From Mariprofundaceae bacterium (GTDB lineage: Bacteria > Pseudomonadota > Zetaproteobacteria > Mariprofundales > Mariprofundaceae), in contig JALSZZ010000332.1 of the NCBI GenBank assembly GCA_027075825.1, positions 1-7,749 of the forward strand: a stretch of 7,749 nucleotides of DNA, read 5' to 3'. Shown piece by piece: positions 1-5,842 of the stretch (its first letter is position 1; the number at the start of each line of letters is the position of its first letter). Under the pieces are notes generated by a model. It made no database searches and was not told the origin of the DNA. It saw nothing but the letters and a program-made list of their open reading frames with translations. Both the position numbers and the translations under genes were made by a program.

Positions 1-1917
1 CTGGTGCGCTGTGGCGTGAATGCTGCTTATTACAATTCATCGTTAAAATCCGCTGAATCGCGTGAAGTACTCAGTCGTTTTGAGTCGGGAGAACTGGATC
101 TGCTGTATGTTGCCCCGGAACGCCTGCTGACCAAAACATTCCTGGCGCGACTGGAGAAAGTCAAAGTCGCGCTGTTTGCCATTGATGAAGCGCATTGTGT
201 TTCCCAGTGGGGGCATGATTTCCGTCCTGAATATGTGCGTCTTGGCGAACTCCGTGATATTCTGCCGGATGTTCCCATGATTGCGCTTACGGCGACGGCG
301 GATGAGCATACCCGCGAGGATATTGCCGAGCGCCTGAAACTGACCAAAGCCAAACGTTTCATCTCCAGCTTTGATCGTCCGAATATCCGCTATCTGGTGG
401 CGGAAAAGCGTCAGCCGCTCACCCAGGTGTTGCAGTTTCTTGAAGACTGGAAGGGCGCTTCAGGCATTATCTACTGCCTTTCCCGCAAGCGGGTGGAAGA
501 TATGGCGGTGAATCTGCAACGCCATGGCATTCGCGCCTCGGCCTACCATGCAGGCATGCCAGGGCGCGTACGCGAAAAAGTGCAGGACGATTTCCTCCGC
601 GACCGCATCAATGTGATCGTCGCGACCATCGCCTTTGGCATGGGCGTGGATAAACCCAATGTCCGCTTTGTGATTCATCACGATCTGCCCAAAAGCATTG
701 AATCCTATTACCAGGAAACAGGCCGCGCTGGCCGTGATGGGCTGGAATCGGAGGCTTTGCTGCTGTATGGCTCAGGCGATGTCAACCTGGTGCGGCGACT
801 GATTGAAAATGTGGAGAACATTGATCAGCGCCGTGTCGAAATTCACAAGCTGAACAGCATGATTGCCCTTTCCGAGGCGCTGACCTGCCGCCGTCGCGTG
901 CTGCTGGGCTACTTTGGTGAAGAGCGCGAAGAACCCTGCGGCAACTGTGATGTCTGCCTTGATCCGCCGGAAACCTATGACGCTTCTGATATTGCTGTTG
1001 CGGCCCTGCAATGCGTACGCGAGGCCAGGGGTGATTTCGCGATTGGTTATATTGTTGATGTGCTGCGCGGTTCAAAAAACGCCCGCATCCTGGCCAATAA
1101 ACACGATCGTTTGAAAACACATGGCTATAATCCCAACATCAATGTTGACGAATGGATGTCCATCCTTCGCCAGCTGGTGCATCAGGGTTATTTCTCGCAG
1201 GATGTATCCAGACGTGGTGCATTGGTGATCACCAAAAAAGGGCGGGCCCTGCTGCGTGAAAAAACGCCGGTTATTCTTGCCAAGTATCAGCCGGGTATCA
1301 AACGCAAACTGCGCCGCTTCAGTCAGGGTCGAAATGAAGCACTGTTTAAAAAGCTTGTTGAAGTCCGTGAGCGCCTGGCGGAAGAAGAGGATGTCGCTCC
1401 CCATACGCTGTTCAGCGATGTAACATTGACAGAAATGAGTCAGCTCACTGACCCAACGGATGAAGCGATGTTAAGCCTAAGCGGCATGGGAAGGCATAAA
1501 TTTGAAGCTTATGCCGACGCCTTCCGGCCTGTGCTGGAGCAACATGCCCGTGATGAAGCAGCCAAAGAAAGTGCGCCGGGCGCTGCGCTCAAGCTGATGG
1601 CCAAGGGCCCGCCACCTACCGATGCCCAGTCGCATACCTGGCAGCTTTACCGCAAAGGCAAGACGCAGGATGAAATCGCAGCGGAACTGGGGATCAGCCA
1701 GAAGACAGTGTTGAATCACTATACGGCACTGGTGCGCGCAGCTTATCATATTCGCGTCCCGGAACTGATCGAGGATTTCGATACTGTCATGGAAGAGCTG
1801 GATGATGCCGACCCTTACGCATCACTTTCTGAGCTGAAACAATCGCTCAGCGTTGAACTGAGTAATGAGATGTTCCGTCTGGTGCTTGCCTGGCGCGAGG
1901 CAATCGGCGTTAATTAG
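1..1917 (+). CDS. recQ: ATP-dependent DNA helicase RecQ, 5'-truncated by the window
   Basis: This is a superfamily 2 helicase that unwinds DNA 3' to 5' in recombination and repair. The frame is open from base 1, so the start is outside. Counting from the GTG codon at base 4, visible motifs are VAPERL (37-41), the DEAH box DEAHC (61-65) with the RecQ aromatic loop SQWGHDFRPEY (67-77), LTATA (95-99), SGIIYC (153-158), and motif VI QETGRAGRDG (237-246). The RecQ zinc site is complete (C295, C312, C315, C318). A winged-helix RQC region follows, then an HRDC domain at about 443-517. From about 543 to the end there is an extension absent from E. coli RecQ; it contains a helix-turn-helix-like stretch (DEIAAELGISQKTVLNHY) and resembles the C-terminal HTH domain found in other long RecQs. 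Alignment from memory to E. coli RecQ puts roughly 85 N-terminal residues, including Walker A, outside the window. The family call is certain; the C-terminal domain name is likely. Confidence 0.97.
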   Translation: MVRCGVNAAYYNSSLKSAESREVLSRFESGELDLLYVAPERLLTKTFLARLEKVKVALFAIDEAHCVSQWGHDFRPEYVRLGELRDILPDVPMIALTATADEHTREDIAERLKLTKAKRFISSFDRPNIRYLVAEKRQPLTQVLQFLEDWKGASGIIYCLSRKRVEDMAVNLQRHGIRASAYHAGMPGRVREKVQDDFLRDRINVIVATIAFGMGVDKPNVRFVIHHDLPKSIESYYQETGRAGRDGLESEALLLYGSGDVNLVRRLIENVENIDQRRVEIHKLNSMIALSEALTCRRRVLLGYFGEEREEPCGNCDVCLDPPETYDASDIAVAALQCVREARGDFAIGYIVDVLRGSKNARILANKHDRLKTHGYNPNINVDEWMSILRQLVHQGYFSQDVSRRGALVITKKGRALLREKTPVILAKYQPGIKRKLRRFSQGRNEALFKKLVEVRERLAEEEDVAPHTLFSDVTLTEMSQLTDPTDEAMLSLSGMGRHKFEAYADAFRPVLEQHARDEAAKESAPGAALKLMAKGPPPTDAQSHTWQLYRKGKTQDEIAAELGISQKTVLNHYTALVRAAYHIRVPELIEDFDTVMEELDDADPYASLSELKQSLSVELSNEMFRLVLAWREAIGVN

Positions 1918-2534
1918 TGCAACATCAGCGTTTGCATATCGCAGGCCCTGTCGGCAGGCTGGAAGCGATTTTCCAGCCTGGCAGGGCCACTTCGCCTGCT
2001 GTCGTCCTGTGTCACCCCCACCCTCTTTATGGCGGTACGATGCGCAACAAGGTGGTGTACTGGATGGCCAGAGCCATGGGCGATGCCGGTCTTGGCGTGC
2101 TGCGTTTTAATTTTCGTGGCGTAGAGGGCAGCGAAGGCTGCTGGGATAACGGTCGCGGAGAAGCCGATGATGCCCGCGCCGCGCTGAACTGGCTGGAACA
2201 ACAGGCAGATCATGACGGTTTATGGATGGCTGGCTTTTCCTTTGGCTGTTATGCCGGGCTGCGCGCTGCCTGTAATGACGAGCGCATATCGCGCATGATT
2301 GCCGTGGCGCCTGCTGTTCACATGCATGATTTCACTTTCATGCAGCAGCGCAGCCATCACGCGCCATGCTATATTATCGCCGCCGAACAGGATGAGATTG
2401 TGCCTTTTGATCAGCTCTCGTCATGGGCAGCCACATGCCCTGACAGCGTGTGGCATTGCATCCAGGGCGCATCCCATTTCTTCCCCGGGCATCAACAGCA
2501 GCTTCAGGATGTGATCACCCGCATCAGCCAGTAA
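1917..2534 (+). CDS. Small alpha/beta hydrolase (COG2945-like)
   Basis: This is a 205-residue cytosolic protein with no signal peptide or membrane segment, matching the usual length of small dienelactone-hydrolase-like alpha/beta hydrolases. Visible family motifs are CHPHPLYGGTM (32-42, oxyanion region), FNFRGVEGSEG (64-74), the nucleophile elbow GFSFG with Ser108, Asp159 in AEQDEIVP, and His187 in GASHFF. The catalytic triad is therefore complete. The substrate is unknown; relatives are annotated as esterases, lipases or peptidase-like hydrolases without firm assignment. The start is a GTG whose G is the last base of the recQ TAG stop (TAGTG). The family's N-terminal beta strand begins right after it, so a later start is unlikely. 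No good Shine-Dalgarno is seen (only a weak GAGG about 16 bases upstream), so translation probably depends on ribosomes finishing recQ. The gene ends 26 bases before the REP array. Confidence 0.9.
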   Translation: MQHQRLHIAGPVGRLEAIFQPGRATSPAVVLCHPHPLYGGTMRNKVVYWMARAMGDAGLGVLRFNFRGVEGSEGCWDNGRGEADDARAALNWLEQQADHDGLWMAGFSFGCYAGLRAACNDERISRMIAVAPAVHMHDFTFMQQRSHHAPCYIIAAEQDEIVPFDQLSSWAATCPDSVWHCIQGASHFFPGHQQQLQDVITRISQ

Positions 2535-2560
2535 GCATCGCCTTCCCGGAAAACAGGGTG

Positions 2561-2583
2561 CGCGGTTGGAAACCGCTCCTGCA
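2561..2583 (-). repeat. REP palindrome A1 (edge copy)
   Basis: The stem is GCGGTT/AACCGC with loop GGA at 2562-2576. Compared with the inner A copies, one stem pair has changed from C-G to T-A on both arms and one loop base is lost, which explains why this unit is 136 rather than 137 bp. The head reads TGCAGGAG on the minus strand. Confidence 0.85.
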
Positions 2584-2642
2584 TTTGGCATCCATCGTGG
2601 TTCGCGGCGTGGGGGCGCTTTTGCTGTACGTGTGATTCCCCC

Positions 2643-2667
2643 TGTAGGAGAGACCTCTGGCCCCGAA
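2643..2667 (+). repeat. REP palindrome B1 (decayed edge copy)
   Basis: The TGTAGGAG head and CCCCGAA tail are kept, but the left arm reads AGACC where other B copies have GGGCC, so two stem pairs are broken without compensation. Confidence 0.75.
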
Positions 2668-2696
2668 CCACTGGAAGATAACGACCGGATGCGGTT

Positions 2697-2720
2697 CGCG
2701 GTCTGGAGACCGCTCCTACA
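2697..2720 (-). repeat. REP palindrome A2
   Basis: This is the consensus A form: GCGGTCTGGAGACCGC at 2698-2713, a perfect 7-bp stem with a two-base loop, followed by TCCTACA, the reverse complement of the TGTAGGA head. Confidence 0.9.
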
Positions 2721-2739
2721 CCTGGTGTCCATCGCGGTG

Positions 2740-2763
2740 CGCGGTCTGGAGACCGCTCCTACA
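2740..2763 (-). repeat. REP palindrome A3
   Basis: Its core is identical to A2, including the TCCTACA head. It is the second copy of the 43-bp duplication. Confidence 0.9.
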
Positions 2764-2822
2764 CCTGGTATCTATCGTAGTGCGCAACGTGGGGGCGCTT
2801 TTGCTGTACGTGTGATTCCCTC

Positions 2823-2847
2823 TGTAGGAGGGGCCTCCGGCCCCGAA
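2823..2847 (+). repeat. REP palindrome B2
   Basis: This is the consensus B form: head TGTAGGAG, then stem GGGGCC/GGCCCC around loop TCC (2830-2844), then GAA. Confidence 0.9.
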
Positions 2848-2876
2848 CCACTGAAAGATGACGACCGGATTCGGTT

Positions 2877-2900
2877 CGCGGTCTGGAGACCGCTCCTGCA
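2877..2900 (-). repeat. REP palindrome A4
   Basis: The stem is the consensus GCGGTCTGGAGACCGC; the head is TGCAGGAG on the minus strand instead of TGTAGGAG. Confidence 0.9.
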
Positions 2901-2959
2901 CCTGGTATCTATCGTGGTTCGCGGCGTGGGGGCGCTTTTTCGGTGCGTATGATCCCCCC

Positions 2960-2984
2960 TGTAGGAGGGGCCTCCGGCCCCGAA
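2960..2984 (+). repeat. REP palindrome B3
   Basis: It has the consensus B stem and head. The spacer before it (TTTTTCGGTGCGTATGATCC) differs from that of the other units without changing the unit length. Confidence 0.9.
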
Positions 2985-3013
2985 TCGTTGAAAGATGACG
3001 ATCGGATGCGGTT

Positions 3014-3037
3014 CGCGGTCTGGAGACCGCTCCTGCA
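3014..3037 (-). repeat. REP palindrome A5
   Basis: The A stem is the consensus GCGGTCTGGAGACCGC; the head is TGCAGGAG on the minus strand. Confidence 0.9.
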
Positions 3038-3096
3038 CCTGGCGTCCATCGTGGTGCGCAGCGTGGGGGCGCTTTTGCTGTACGTGTGATTCCCCC

Positions 3097-3121
3097 TGTA
3101 GGAGGGGCCTCCGGCCCCGAA
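3097..3121 (+). repeat. REP palindrome B4
   Basis: It has the consensus B stem GGGGCC/GGCCCC with loop TCC, the TGTAGGAG head and the GAA tail. Confidence 0.9.
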
Positions 3122-3150
3122 CCACTGGAAGATGACGATCGGATGCGGTT

Positions 3151-3174
3151 CGCGGCCTGGAGGTTGCTCCTGCA
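3151..3174 (-). repeat. REP palindrome A6 (edge copy)
   Basis: It reads GCGGCCTGGAGGTTGC. One stem pair changed on both arms (T-A to C-G) and two C-to-T changes leave G-T pairs, which can form G-U in a plus-strand transcript. It is the last palindrome of the array. Confidence 0.8.
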
Positions 3175-3220
3175 CCTGGTGTCCATCGTGGTTCGCGGCG
3201 TGGGGCGCTTTTGCGATAAT

Positions 3221-3244
3221 CGTTAGCCGGAAGGTAACGCTTTT
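3221..3244 (+). terminator. Possible rho-independent terminator
   Basis: CGTTA (3221-3225) pairs with TAACG (3235-3239), and CC (3227-3228) with GG (3233-3234) around a GGAA tetraloop, with G3226 bulged. C3240 and four Ts follow. The hairpin lies beyond the array, 21 bases before the end of lpxK on the other strand. It is placed to stop transcripts from recQ and the hydrolase. The stem is only moderately GC-rich and the T-tract short, so it may be weak. Nothing comparable is seen for the minus-strand operon. Confidence 0.4.
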
Positions 3245-3264
3245 AGTCGCAGCCGGATGGAAAA

Positions 3265-4266
3265 TCACACTGACAAAAGGCTCTGAATAGCAGCGAATAA
3301 GCCTTGTTCGCCCGTGGCCGTCTGTTCGACGACCCACAAGGGACGGTTGGCGGGCCACAGCGGCAGGAGTTTGACGGCGTCCTTGGCGGTGGTGACAGGA
3401 AAGGGCAGGCTTGCAAAACGGGCAATATCCGCAGCCTGATAGCGGTAGTGATCGCGAAACAAAAAGCCTTGTTCCACGACATAACCCAGTTGTTGCAGGC
3501 TTGTCCGCAGGCGTTCGGGCCGGGCAATGGCGGCGATGAACTGTACCTTGCTGCCTTGAGCCGGCGGCGGGCGCTGGCCGTTCCAGTCTGCCAGCCCGGC
3601 AGGTAGCGCTGACCACTGCCATTCCTTGCCCTGGGTGACCGGGCGTAGCTGCAAGGGCAATGCCTGCTGGCTGCTGCGCACAATCATATGCGCACGATCA
3701 AGCGCGCTTAATGGCTCGCGCAACGGGCCAGCGGGAATCAGGCCACCATTGCCCACGCCAGATGCAGGAACAAGGACAATATCACATTGTCGCGCCAGTT
3801 GCCGGTACTGGAAGCCATCATCCAGCAAGATGATGTTGCCCTTGCCTGAAGCGGCAATGTGTTGCGCCGCCAGCAGGCGATTGCGGGCAGCCATCACCGG
3901 CAAACCGCTTAAACGACGCAACAGCACTGCTTCATCGCCGACCTCGGCAGCCAGACTGGAAGGCGTTACCCATTGAGGAGCGGCATCCTGACCGCCATCA
4001 CCACGGCAAAGCAGAACAGGTCGCCAGCCAGCCTGTTGCAACTTAGCTGCCAGCCACAGGGTAAACGGTGTTTTGCCACTGCCACCGGCGGTGATATTGC
4101 CAACCGAAATCAGCGGCAGGGCGCAGGACTGGAGCCTGCTGGCCCGCTGTTGCAAATGCCGTTCACTGATACGCTGATAAATACCGGCCAGCGGCTGCAA
4201 GCCTGGCAGGGGAGCGGAGCGTTGCCACCACTGGCGTTCCAGCCAGCGTCCGATGTTGTTCAGCAT
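3265..4266 (-). CDS. lpxK: Tetraacyldisaccharide 4'-kinase LpxK
   Basis: This enzyme phosphorylates the 4' position of the tetraacyl disaccharide-1-phosphate to give lipid IVA, at the cytoplasmic face of the inner membrane. The 333 residues match the family length. Visible features are the typical N-terminal region ending in SVGNITAGGSGKTP (54-67, P-loop with Lys65), VGDEAVLL (109-116), LLDDGFQY (147-154), GPLREP (180-185), FRDHYRY (270-276) and TTAKDAVKL (292-300). The Asp/His pair known to be important in the Aquifex enzyme probably corresponds to Asp111 and His273; that is my inference. The family's usual RGYGG reads RGDGG here (88-92). The ATG overlaps the end of waaA by seven bases (ATGCTGA) and has no clear Shine-Dalgarno, so translation is probably coupled to waaA. 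It is the last gene of the operon and faces the REP array. Confidence 0.95.
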   Translation of the reverse strand: MLNNIGRWLERQWWQRSAPLPGLQPLAGIYQRISERHLQQRASRLQSCALPLISVGNITAGGSGKTPFTLWLAAKLQQAGWRPVLLCRGDGGQDAAPQWVTPSSLAAEVGDEAVLLRRLSGLPVMAARNRLLAAQHIAASGKGNIILLDDGFQYRQLARQCDIVLVPASGVGNGGLIPAGPLREPLSALDRAHMIVRSSQQALPLQLRPVTQGKEWQWSALPAGLADWNGQRPPPAQGSKVQFIAAIARPERLRTSLQQLGYVVEQGFLFRDHYRYQAADIARFASLPFPVTTAKDAVKLLPLWPANRPLWVVEQTATGEQGLFAAIQSLLSV

Positions 4267-5441
4267 GTGTCGGGCAAATACGCTTGTAGCTGATCCATCA
4301 CGGCATCGAGCACGCCATGCTGCCGCTGCATGAACGCAAAAGCCTGAGCATGGAGTTGACGCAACTCATCAGGGCGTCGCAACAACCGCGTAACAGCAGC
4401 CTGAAGCTCGTCATCATCCCGGACGATGATAATCGCGCTGGCATCCCGCAACTCCCTGACCATGGCGCGAAAATTCTGCACATGCGGCCCCATCAGCACG
4501 CCGCGTCCGCACACCGCCGCTTCCAGCGGGTTATGGCCACCGATATTCACCAGTGAGCCGCCAATAATGACCACATCAGCAACCGTGTATAACTGAGCAA
4601 GCACGCCCATGGCATCAACCAGCACCACATCTGTTTCAGCCGGCGCATGCCCCTGTTGCCAGCGATGCAGCCGCTCTCCCTGCTGCAAGACCTGTTCCGC
4701 CACATGATCAAAACGTTCCGGATGCCGTGGCACCAGCACCAGCAGTAATTCAGGGCATTGTTGCCGCCAGCGGGGTAACATGCGAAGAATGCGCGCTTCT
4801 TCATCATCATGGCTGCTGGCCAGCAACAGCAATGGCCGCTGACCGCCGGGGTCAAGATGCTGGCGAAGCGCCTGAGCATCCACATCCGGTGGTGCAATAT
4901 CATATTTAAGATTGCCAACAGCATGAATACGGGCCGTCAGGCCAAGCGCTCTGAGTCGCTGCGCATCCTGCTCACTCTGCGGCAAAAAGCATTGCACAGG
5001 ACGCAGCCAGCGCCGCCATAGCCAGCGGCTGGCGTAATAGCGCGGAAAAGAGCGATCGGAAATGCGGGTGTTAATGCCCACCACGGGGATGTTGTGGCGG
5101 GCGCAGGCGGCCAGCATGCCGGGCCAGAACTCTGTTTCTGTCAGCAGCATTACAGTCGGTTGCAGGCGGCGCACCAGCAGGCGCATAAAGCCGGGCAGAT
5201 CCCAGGGTAAAAAAGATAGCCCGATGCGCGCACCCAGCAAACGCCGGGCGTGGGCGTGACCTGTTCGCGTCACCACGGTCAGATGAATGCGGTAACCATC
5301 TGCCAGCAGGCGACGCATCAGCGGCACGACCGAATTCACCTCGCCAACCGAGCAGGCATGAATCCAGATACAGCCAGGCATGGCTGCTGGCAGGGCCAAC
5401 AGCAACTGCTCGCGGCAACGCTGATGGCGGGATGTAATCAA
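4260..5441 (-). CDS. waaA: 3-deoxy-D-manno-octulosonic acid (Kdo) transferase WaaA
   Basis: WaaA transfers Kdo from CMP-Kdo to lipid IVA (GT30 family) at the inner membrane. In the 393 residues I see IHACSVGE (27-34, with Glu34 as the likely catalytic base), LPWDLP (78-83), TETEFWP (101-107), GNLKYD (176-181), VPRHPERF (237-244), GGSLVNIGGHNPLEAA (294-309) and GPHVQNF (318-324). These are the expected GT30 landmarks over both Rossmann lobes. The start is a TTG overlapping the upstream gene's stop (TTGA). No ATG, GTG or other TTG exists between it and the in-frame stop at 5484-5486. The protein is therefore some 30 residues shorter than E. coli WaaA at the N-terminus and lacks most of the membrane anchor, resembling the short Aquifex form. 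In-frame codons upstream would encode GLLLFARLLL, so a CTG start is possible. One or two Kdo transfers cannot be told apart by eye. Confidence 0.94.
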   Translation of the reverse strand: MITSRHQRCREQLLLALPAAMPGCIWIHACSVGEVNSVVPLMRRLLADGYRIHLTVVTRTGHAHARRLLGARIGLSFLPWDLPGFMRLLVRRLQPTVMLLTETEFWPGMLAACARHNIPVVGINTRISDRSFPRYYASRWLWRRWLRPVQCFLPQSEQDAQRLRALGLTARIHAVGNLKYDIAPPDVDAQALRQHLDPGGQRPLLLLASSHDDEEARILRMLPRWRQQCPELLLVLVPRHPERFDHVAEQVLQQGERLHRWQQGHAPAETDVVLVDAMGVLAQLYTVADVVIIGGSLVNIGGHNPLEAAVCGRGVLMGPHVQNFRAMVRELRDASAIIIVRDDDELQAAVTRLLRRPDELRQLHAQAFAFMQRQHGVLDAVMDQLQAYLPDTC

Positions 5442-5839
5442 CAGCAGCCGGGCAAAAAGAAGCAGGCCGAAATGATGCGGCCCTCACCGGCGATAATATT
5501 ATAGGTACGGGCGGCAGCGCGTGATTCCATGAATTCAAAACCAATGCCCGCCTGATGAAAGGCCTCGACGAAGCCCTTTTCAGGGAAGACGATGCGCCGC
5601 CCTGTGCCGAGAATGAACATTTCCGGCGCATCATCCAGCACCGGCTGCACATCCTGAAGCGTCAGCTCTGACGGGGTTGCTGGTCCCCAGGGGGCAATCA
5701 GCGTGGCGGCATGAATCATCATCCCCGTGTGACATCGCTGATCCGGCAACTGGAAATAATCATCACCATAGGAACGTACCAGCGGCGTACCGGCAACAAC
5801 CGCTGGCGAAATATCCGCCTGAAAAGAGCCGCCCTGCAT
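5438..5839 (-). CDS. Mth938/DUF498-family protein (NDUFAF3/AAMDC-like)
   Basis: This is a soluble protein of about 133 residues, the size of a single Mth938-like domain (COG3737). Counted from a GTG at 5842, the family landmarks are the central WGP (52-54), MFILGTG (75-81) after a predicted helix, and the C-terminal signature MESRAAARTYNIIAGEGR (105-122) followed by a hydrophobic strand. No catalytic residues are known for the family. The eukaryotic relative NDUFAF3 assists mitochondrial complex I assembly, and as I recall bacterial homologues are often found beside secDF, as here. The role in bacteria is open. Two starts are possible: GTG at 5842, directly after the secF stop, or the adjacent ATG at 5839, chosen here. 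The stop overlaps the waaA TTG, so the gene sits within the operon and is probably translated by coupling. Confidence 0.85.
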   Translation of the reverse strand: MQGGSFQADISPAVVAGTPLVRSYGDDYFQLPDQRCHTGMMIHAATLIAPWGPATPSELTLQDVQPVLDDAPEMFILGTGRRIVFPEKGFVEAFHQAGIGFEFMESRAAARTYNIIAGEGRIISACFFLPGCC

Positions 5840-5842
5840 CAC

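Larger units (their letters stand above)
2697..2782. repeat. 43-bp direct duplication of the A half unit
   Basis: Positions 2697-2739 and 2740-2782 are two adjacent 43-bp copies, each containing one A palindrome plus the flank up to the next CGCGG. They differ at only a few positions in the flank (for example GGTGTCCATC versus GGTATCTATC). It is the only place where the A-B alternation is broken. Slippage or unequal exchange between the short CGCGG repeats on both sides of A would explain it. Confidence 0.85.
2561..3214. repeat. REP/BIME array with 137-bp tandem period
   Basis: The array fills the gap between two convergent genes. Its layout is one 136-bp unit (2561-2696), a 43-bp half unit (2697-2739), three 137-bp units (2740-2876, 2877-3013, 3014-3150) and a 64-bp partial unit (3151-3214). 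Each full unit holds an A palindrome (read on the minus strand), a 59-base spacer, a B palindrome (plus strand) and a 29-base spacer. Both palindromes carry the same TGTAGGAG head on their own strand, so the heads of A and B face each other across 59 bases and the tails face each other across 29. A GTAG head plus an imperfect palindrome is the known signature of REP sequences mobilised by RAYT (REP-associated tyrosine) transposases; no such gene is in the window. Reading frames through the array are not credible genes. Confidence 0.93.

Noticed and set aside
2698..2720. A-type palindromes as rho-independent terminators.
   Set aside because: The stems are good, but on neither strand are they followed by a T-tract; the next bases are TCCTACA or TTCGCG-type sequence.
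2566..2952. An open frame on the plus strand encoding a 128-residue protein with an imperfect 60-residue repeat (for example AVWRPLLHLVSI twice).
   Set aside because: The repeat follows from the DNA array: 137 + 43 = 180 bases happens to be a multiple of three. The next 137-bp step leaves the frame, there is no ribosome binding site, and the start is a TTG inside palindrome A1. It is a by-product of stop-poor repeats.
3057..3075. Short hairpin AGCG-TGGGGG-CGCT followed by TTTT in the array spacer.
   Set aside because: The stem is only four base pairs, and in the other units it shrinks to three, too weak to call a terminator.
2716..3186. Long minus-strand frames through the array (also 2772-3125 and 2909-3622).
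   Set aside because: The peptides are the same repeat read in shifting frames, and the longest one runs on into the antisense of lpxK. No family resemblance and no start signals are seen.
2561..3214. CRISPR array.
   Set aside because: The spacers are also repeated, the repeat orientation alternates, the period is 137 bp and no cas gene is near.
2561..3214. Insertion sequence or integron attC array.
   Set aside because: There is no transposase or integrase frame, no terminal inverted repeats around the block, no target-site duplication that I could see and no gene cassettes between the palindromes.
4547..5259. Several open frames antisense or in other frames over waaA.
   Set aside because: They have no recognisable motifs and lie wholly within a gene with clear GT30 landmarks; high GC content makes such shadow frames common.
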